Shown here: piece by piece, positions 59,757 to 64,000 of the stretch
How the letters are laid out: the number at the start of each line of letters is the position of its first letter
Numbering within the stretch: the first letter of the stretch is position 1
From: JACQFK01 sp964619955
GTDB lineage: Bacteria; Planctomycetota; MHYJ01; JACPRB01
Assembly (NCBI GenBank): GCA_964619955.1
Contig: CAZUJF010000010.1
Coordinates: 1 to 64,000 of the forward strand
Direction: 5' to 3'
DNA length: 64,000 nt
Made by a program: the position numbers and the translations under genes
Notes under the pieces: generated by a model
The model's input: only the letters and a program-made list of their open reading frames with translations
Told to the model about the DNA's origin: nothing
Database searches by the model: none

Positions 59757-60509
59757 TTACGGCTGCTTCTGCGCGAAGAGCCACTCGTAGACGGCGTCGT
59801 CGGCGTAGGCGTTGTCCCAGCTGTTGTGCCCGACGCCCGGATACTCGGTGTACTTGGGCTCGCCGCCGGCGGCCTTCATCGCGGCGACCATCTTGCGCGA
59901 CTGCTCCACGTTGACGGCCGTGTCCTTGTCGCCGTGGTGCACCCACTGCGGGATCTTCGCGATCACGGGCGCCTTCGAGACGTCGCCGCCGCCGCAGACC
60001 GGGATGCCCGCGGCGAACATCGCGGGCTTGCGCACCAGCAGGTCCCAGGTCCCGAAACCGCCCATCGAGAGGCCGGTGACGTAGAGCCGCTTCGGATCGA
60101 CCGGGAGTTCCTTCTGCAGCGACTCCAGGAGTTCGATCACCAGGGACATCGTGTCCGGGCCCTTCTCCTCCGCCGTCGCCGTCTGGCTGCGGCGGTTCCC
60201 CGACCACCACAGGTTCTTGGGGCACTGGGGCACCACGAGCACGCAGGGGAACTTCGCCTCCCGCGCGAGGAACTGTTTGATGCCGTGTTTCACCTGGGCG
60301 CCGTTGTCGTCGCCGCGCTCGCCCGCTCCGTGCAGGAAGAGGACGAGCGGCAGCTTCCCGCCCTCGGGCGCCTTGGAGGCGTGGATGCGGTACAGGAGGG
60401 TCCCGCCGCCGGAACCCTTGAACGTCTTCGCCTCGGTTCCCTGGACGGGATCCTGGGCCTGGGCGACTCCGGACGCGATCAGCAGGGCCGCGAGGGTCAG
60501 ATGCCGCAT
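59757..60509 (-). CDS. Exported alpha/beta-hydrolase, esterase-like
   Basis: A 250-residue esterase with signal peptide (MRHLTLAALLIASGVAQA). Oxyanion motif LPLVLFLHGAGERGDDNGA, nucleophile GLSMGGFGTW (Ser), acid HHGDKDTAV (Asp) and base GVGHNSWDNAY (His). It resembles the PHB-depolymerase/feruloyl-esterase (CE1) group, with possible activity on plant or polysaccharide esters. GGAG precedes the ATG. Its 3' end is next to a heptamer repeat. Confidence 0.87.
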   Translation of the reverse strand: MRHLTLAALLIASGVAQAQDPVQGTEAKTFKGSGGGTLLYRIHASKAPEGGKLPLVLFLHGAGERGDDNGAQVKHGIKQFLAREAKFPCVLVVPQCPKNLWWSGNRRSQTATAEEKGPDTMSLVIELLESLQKELPVDPKRLYVTGLSMGGFGTWDLLVRKPAMFAAGIPVCGGGDVSKAPVIAKIPQWVHHGDKDTAVNVEQSRKMVAAMKAAGGEPKYTEYPGVGHNSWDNAYADDAVYEWLFAQKQP

Positions 60510-60619
60510 GGTCGATCTCCTTCGGGAACGGCGGACAGTCTCCCCGGAGACGCCCGCGACGTCAACTGCAACGAAACAGGATCGCCCTCCTATCCGGACG
60601 GAGGGTATGCTGTTCAGGC

Positions 60620-61066
60620 ATGCTGTCCTATGAGTCCACCGGCCGCGTCCGCGACGGCATCCGGCGCGTCCTCCAGGCGGACGCGGCGCAGATCCAGCGC
60701 GACTGGTGGCGCGGCGGACTGGGCTTCGAGCCCGGAGCCGCCACCCTTCGGGGCTCCACGCCGCTGTTCCACCGTTCCAGGCTGATCCCGGACCCCGATG
60801 ATCTGTTCATGGCGTTCTGCGATGTCGCCTTCCTGACCGGCCGCCTCTCGGACTGGGCCGCCCGGCACAGGCTCAAGTGGCGCCTGCACATGCACGACGA
60901 GGACTGGGGCGCCATCGACCCCGGCGGCCCCGACGAGGTCCTGAGCCGCTCCATGAACAAATGGGCCCGCCGCGTGCAGGTCGTCATCGAGGGGCGGGGC
61001 GAATACGCCATCCCCGAGGACCGGCGGCGGGATTTGCTGGCGCGCCACGCCGGACGCCGGATCTGA
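60620..61066 (+). CDS. Unknown small cytoplasmic protein
   Basis: A 148-residue protein with no signal or membrane segment. Recognisable is a hydrophilic start (MLSYESTGRVRDGIRRVLQ) and a compact middle (DLFMAFCDVAFLTGRLSDWA, KWRLHMHDEDWGAI). The pair of His and Asp residues in LHMHDEDWG might bind metal, but this is speculation. A TATGCT box stands 8 nt before the ATG. It is just upstream of the GbsR-type regulator gene but has a separate promoter between. Confidence 0.6.
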   Translation: MLSYESTGRVRDGIRRVLQADAAQIQRDWWRGGLGFEPGAATLRGSTPLFHRSRLIPDPDDLFMAFCDVAFLTGRLSDWAARHRLKWRLHMHDEDWGAIDPGGPDEVLSRSMNKWARRVQVVIEGRGEYAIPEDRRRDLLARHAGRRI

Positions 61067-61079
61067 CCCCCTCAAACGC

Positions 61080-61108
61080 TTGACACCGTAGACAATTATT
61101 TCTGTAAT
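61080..61108 (+). promoter_or_regulatory. Promoter TTGACA-17-TGTAAT of the GbsR-type regulator
   Basis: Consensus -35 (TTGACA, 61080-61085), 17-bp spacer and -10 (TGTAAT, 61103-61108). The ATG at 61116 is 7 nt behind the -10, so the mRNA is likely leaderless. An ATG at 61107 falls inside the -10 and cannot be the start. Confidence 0.8.
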
Positions 61109-61116
61109 GACAGAAA
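61099..61116. promoter_or_regulatory. Operator: 7-4-7 inverted repeat over the -10 and start codon
   Basis: TTTCTGT-AATG-ACAGAAA is a perfect inverted repeat that covers the -10 box and reaches the start codon of the regulator gene. A dimer binding here would block transcription, the usual arrangement for autoregulation by MarR/GbsR-type proteins. Confidence 0.7.
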
Positions 61117-61658
61117 TGACAGACACCAAGAAACCAAAGCTGGGAGCCGCCGAGGAGCGCCTCATCCTGCACTGGGGGGAGATGGGCGGGCGCTGGGGGA
61201 TCAACCGCACCGTGGCGCAGATCCACGCCCTGCTCTTCCTCTCCCCCCGCCCGCTGGCCGCCGAGGAGATCGCCGAGACCCTCGCCGTCGCCCGCTCGAA
61301 TGTCTCCACCAGCCTGCGGGAGTTGCAGGCCTGGGGCCTGGTCAAACTCATCCACGTCCTGGGCGACCGCCGGGACCACTTCGAGGCCCTCAAGGACGTC
61401 TGGCAGACCTTCCGCCTCGTGCTCGGGGAGCGCAAGAAGCGGGAGATCGACCCCACCGTCCAGGTGCTGCGGGACACGGTCCGGGACCTGCCCGGCGGCG
61501 CCGAACCCCAGACCCGCGAACGCGCCCGGGACCTCCTCGAGTTCTTCGAAACCGCGCTGGTCTGGTACGAGGCGCTTCACGACGTGCCGCCGGCGACCTT
61601 TCGGAAACTCGGCCGCATCAGCGGCAGCGTCCGGAAACTCTTCGGGAAGGGAGGGTGA
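61116..61658 (+). CDS. GbsR/MarR-type transcriptional regulator
   Basis: A 180-residue DNA-binding protein. The winged helix shows in WGINRTVAQIHALLFLSPRP, AEEIAETLAVARSNVSTSLR (recognition helix) and ELQAWGLVKLIHVLGDRRDH (wing). The C-terminal helices (RERARDLLEFFETALVW) are for dimerisation. It matches the GbsR branch of the MarR superfamily. Its promoter carries a perfect inverted repeat, so it probably represses itself and the DUF2071 gene that overlaps its stop. Inducer unknown. Confidence 0.88.
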   Translation: MTDTKKPKLGAAEERLILHWGEMGGRWGINRTVAQIHALLFLSPRPLAAEEIAETLAVARSNVSTSLRELQAWGLVKLIHVLGDRRDHFEALKDVWQTFRLVLGERKKREIDPTVQVLRDTVRDLPGGAEPQTRERARDLLEFFETALVWYEALHDVPPATFRKLGRISGSVRKLFGKGG

Positions 61659-61660
61659 GC

Positions 61661-62332
61661 ATGGACCGCCTCTTCCGCTGCGCCTGGGAGCGCGTCCTCT
61701 TCATCCACTACGAGGTGGACCCGGCCGAGCTCCAGCCCCGGGTCCCCTTCCCGCTGGAGACCTTCGACGGCCGCGCCTTCGTCAGTCTCGTCGCCTTCAC
61801 GCTGCGCGGGCTCCGCTTCAAATGGGGCCCTCCCCTCGCCACCCACGGCTTCCTCAACATCCGCACCTACCTGCCCGGCCGGGGCATCTACTTCCTCGCC
61901 GAGTGGCTGCCCCACCCGCTCTGCGTCTTCCTGGGGCCCCGCCTCTACGGCCTCCCCTACCGCTTCGGGCGTCTCGATTACCGGCACGCGCACGAGACGG
62001 GGCGGCTGGCCGGGCGCGTCGAGGGACGGGGCTGCTCGCTCGATTACGAGGCCGCGGTCGATCCGGAGGGCGCCTGGACGCCCGCCGTCCCGGGCAGCCT
62101 TGAGGAATTCGTCTGCGAACGCTACACCGCCCACACCGAGCGCCGGGGCGGGCGACGGCTCTTCCAAGTCGAGCACGATCCCTGGAGGCTGCAGGCGGTG
62201 GACGTCCGGATCCGCGACGAGAGCCTCCCCGAAGCGAGCGGCCCCTGGTTCCGCCATGCGCGCCGCGTGGGCGCCCACTACTCCCCCGGTTTCGACACCG
62301 TGTACATGAGCGCGCCGAGGAGGGCGGCATGA
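61661..62332 (+). CDS. DUF2071 (YqjF-like) protein
   Basis: A 223-residue cytoplasmic protein of the DUF2071 family: WERVLFIHYEVDPAELQPRV, TFDGRAFVSLVAFTLRGLRF, THGFLNIRTYLPGRGIYFLA and VGAHYSPGFDTVYMS. Function of the family is unknown, though its fold is related to acetoacetate decarboxylase. ATG 61661 has GGAGG 6 nt upstream; a GTG two codons earlier overlaps the regulator stop. It is the second gene of the regulator operon. Confidence 0.87.
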   Translation: MDRLFRCAWERVLFIHYEVDPAELQPRVPFPLETFDGRAFVSLVAFTLRGLRFKWGPPLATHGFLNIRTYLPGRGIYFLAEWLPHPLCVFLGPRLYGLPYRFGRLDYRHAHETGRLAGRVEGRGCSLDYEAAVDPEGAWTPAVPGSLEEFVCERYTAHTERRGGRRLFQVEHDPWRLQAVDVRIRDESLPEASGPWFRHARRVGAHYSPGFDTVYMSAPRRAA

Positions 62333-62670
62333 CGTCGCTGATGATCGGGCTGACGGCGGCCGAGAGCCCCGCCGGACGCGCGCTGGCGGACCTGCTCCGC
62401 GCGCGCGGCCACTCGGTGCTTCCCATCCCCCTCGAACCCGGCCGGCTGCCCGGCGTGGACGTCCTGGTTCTTCTAGGATCCCCGGACGCGGACTATGCGC
62501 GCCGCCTGCTGGACCGCCGCGCGGACCTGGACCGGCCGCCGCGCCTGGTGACGCTTGAGGGGGCGGAGGACGCCCTCGCGGCGATCGAGGGCGGGCCTCA
62601 CTTGATGGAGAGCATGGCCTCGCCGAGCGCGCGGCCGATGCGGCAGAACGTGCGCACGCTGCCGAGGTAG
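62329..62670 (+). CDS. Short NAD-binding-like protein, possibly truncated
   Basis: A 113-residue frame overlapping the DUF2071 stop as ATGA. It starts like the Rossmann fold of an NAD-dependent epimerase (MIGLTAAESPAGRALADLLR, then ARGHSVLPIPL and VDVLVLLGSPDADYARRLL), but lacks the rest of the epimerase. The last 70 bases overlap the 3' end of the esterase gene on the other strand and read as shadow sequence. It may be a remnant of a TIGR01777-like epimerase, or a small functional protein. Confidence 0.5.
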   Translation: MTSLMIGLTAAESPAGRALADLLRARGHSVLPIPLEPGRLPGVDVLVLLGSPDADYARRLLDRRADLDRPPRLVTLEGAEDALAAIEGGPHLMESMASPSARPMRQNVRTLPR

Positions 62671-63584
62671 TGGTAGCCGAAGTCGGAGCCGACCTTGTCC
62701 CAGGCCTCCTTGTTCTGCTTCCAGGTCGCGATCAGCTTGTCCGCGTCCGCATCCCAGAACGGCGCCGTCGCGACGACCTTCACGCGCTCCAGCTTCTCCA
62801 TCGAGGCCATCGCGTCGTTCACCGTCTTCATGCCGCCCTGCGCGGGCTTGAAGCCGCACTGTCCCATCTGCCCGATCACGACCGGCAGCTTCGGGACGCC
62901 GAAGTCCTTGCGGACGTCGCGGATCAGCGCCTCCAGGTTGTCGCCGTAGGCGGCGGCGAAGGGCGGGCTGATGTGGTCGTTCCAGCCCTGGAACCATACG
63001 AACCCCGCGATCTCGTACCCCTGACCTTTATAGCCGGGAAAGCGTTTGCCCAGTTCGGCGAGCGTCGTCCGCACTTCCGCGAGCATCTCACGATACGTCT
63101 TCCCGTAGCGCTCCCGGACCTCCGGGAGCGTCACGTCTTTCTTCTTCTTGGGGTTCGCGTTCTCCTTCTCGACGAGCGCCTGCAGTTCGGCGTCGCCCGG
63201 CTGCTTCGCGCTCGGGGAGAGGAAGTCCCGGCCGAGGCTGCGTCCGCCCCAGGCCGTCTTGATGAGCAGCACCTGTTCCTTGTAATAATCGCCCACGGCC
63301 GTCCCGAACTCCAATTCGGGCCCGATGCAGCCGGGCGAGCCGAAGCCCACCGTCAGCGGGCCGCGGCGCTCGAGGAAGTTGATCCAGACGTCCTCCCGCA
63401 CGACCCACTTCCCGTCGGGCTTCAGGGTCTTGTAGAAGTCCTTGTACTCCGGCGTCTCCGACTGGTACTCCGCCAGCGACACCCGGCCCTTGCCCTCCAT
63501 GTTCGACTGGCCGGCCAGGACGAAGACCTTGACCGGAGCCTCCGCGGTCTGCAGCGCGAGCAGCAGGACGAGTCCCGTGAGCAT
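62598..63584 (-). CDS. Sialate O-acetylesterase-like (SASA domain) exported protein
   Basis: A 328-residue protein with a short signal (MLTGLVLLLALQTAEAP). The SASA/CE6-like esterase has its nucleophile in FVLAGQSNMEGKGRVSL, oxyanion segment SPGCIGPELEFGTAVGDYY, FVWFQGWNDHISPP and the C-terminal catalytic His in DFGYHYLGSVRTF. It should remove O-acetyl groups from sialic acid, xylan or similar. It fits the carbohydrate focus of the region. A partial acetyl-xylan-esterase-like gene lies divergently. Confidence 0.87.
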   Translation of the reverse strand: MLTGLVLLLALQTAEAPVKVFVLAGQSNMEGKGRVSLAEYQSETPEYKDFYKTLKPDGKWVVREDVWINFLERRGPLTVGFGSPGCIGPELEFGTAVGDYYKEQVLLIKTAWGGRSLGRDFLSPSAKQPGDAELQALVEKENANPKKKKDVTLPEVRERYGKTYREMLAEVRTTLAELGKRFPGYKGQGYEIAGFVWFQGWNDHISPPFAAAYGDNLEALIRDVRKDFGVPKLPVVIGQMGQCGFKPAQGGMKTVNDAMASMEKLERVKVVATAPFWDADADKLIATWKQNKEAWDKVGSDFGYHYLGSVRTFCRIGRALGEAMLSIK

Positions 63585-63692
63585 GTTCGAATCCTCCGTC
63601 CACCTCTACCGGTGGCGGCCCGGGGAGATTTCGGCAGAGATTTGTCAAATTGCGGCATGCGGGTGCCGTGTAGTGAATGCAGGGGGCAAGGC

Positions 63693-64000
63693 ATGTTCAC
63701 CACTCTGTTCCTGCTCATCGCCGCCCAGGAGGACCTGGGGATCCTCAAGCCCGAAGACCGGCCGAAGCTGATGCTCCAGGAGCACCTGCTCGCCGAATGC
63801 GCCAAGGCGTTCGGCGCACGGCAGCGGGAGATCGACGCGCTCAAGACGCCCGAGGACGTGCGGAGGCGCCAATCGACGCTCCGCGCGAAGTTCATCGAGG
63901 CTCTCGGCGGGCTCCCCGAACGCACACCGCTCAATGCGCGGGTGGTCGGAACGCTGGCGCGCGACGGCTACCGCGTCGAACGGGTGATCTACGAAAGCCG
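63693..64000 (+). CDS. Acetyl xylan esterase-like alpha/beta-hydrolase, partial
   Basis: The window edge cuts this gene after 102 codons. The start MFTTLFLLIAAQEDLGI looks like a short export signal. The following helical part, FGARQREIDALKTPEDVRRR, and FIEALGGLPERTPLNARV with GYRVERVIYES are typical of the N-terminus of planctomycete acetyl-xylan-esterase-like (AXE1/abhydrolase) proteins. The catalytic part is outside the window. Confidence 0.7.
   Translation, partial: MFTTLFLLIAAQEDLGILKPEDRPKLMLQEHLLAECAKAFGARQREIDALKTPEDVRRRQSTLRAKFIEALGGLPERTPLNARVVGTLARDGYRVERVIYES

Noticed and set aside
60620..61066. A third selenoprotein, since the gene also ends in TGA
   Set aside because: No redox motif is near the stop and the read-through sequence has no protein-like continuation.

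Overview
The window is high-GC bacterial DNA with densely packed genes on both strands. Its gene content points to Planctomycetota or a close relative in the PVC group: two Cys-type sulfatases, a DUF1587/1592/1588/1585 cytochrome protein paired with a DUF1552 protein, ThuA-like and DUF1080 proteins, a multiheme protein fused to a beta-propeller, several PQQ-like propellers, a Ser/Thr kinase with WD40 repeats, and a squalene-cyclase-repeat protein. No rRNA, tRNA or CRISPR array was seen, so placement rests on protein families only.

Layout. Positions 1-1335 hold a complete IS481-type element. 1364-13400 is mostly housekeeping: a secretin-N-like protein, rsmD, a small membrane protein, a short uvrC, then tig-clpP-(small proteins)-clpX, and a quinone cluster ubiE-small membrane protein-ubiD-unknown-ubiX. 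13484-24281 is a polymer-degradation and uptake region: two sulfatases, a PL10-like/ThuA/double-SGNH operon, and a TatT-DctP-DctQM TRAP transporter operon. 24412-38250 is rich in exported redox and propeller proteins: a pentaheme-propeller fusion, the DUF1592/DUF1552 pair, a sugar isomerase-like protein with a PQQ-like propeller, a PD40 propeller and ThuA. 38267-47379 has a histidine decarboxylase coupled to a double-ACT protein, a TrmB-like methyltransferase, an AAA/DUF4143 ATPase, aroA, an FG-GAP protein, a double PilZ protein and a beta-lactamase-like lipoprotein. 47439-53535 carries a PQQ-like protein, a poly-serine peptide followed without a gap by two glycosyltransferases, and a kinase-WD40 protein. 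53588-64000 has redox and exported proteins, a GbsR-type regulator with DUF2071, and esterases; the last gene is cut by the window edge.

Most notable results. (1) A 64-residue poly-serine peptide, a GT9-like and a GT2-like glycosyltransferase form one tightly coupled unit that looks like a dedicated peptide-glycosylation cassette. (2) Two unrelated thiol-redox genes have an in-frame TGA exactly where the catalytic Cys belongs: MsrB, and a peroxiredoxin-like CxxC protein. Each TGA is followed by a hairpin at the position expected for a bacterial SECIS element, so both are probably selenoproteins. (3) Many start codons lie 6-8 nt after a -10-like hexamer, which implies widespread leaderless transcription. 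(4) Heptameric tandem repeats sit just behind stop codons or in front of promoters. (5) A pair of 17-bp palindromes precedes an overlooked, strongly translated 53-residue basic protein.

All functions are inferred from sequence motifs read by eye; no database search was run.
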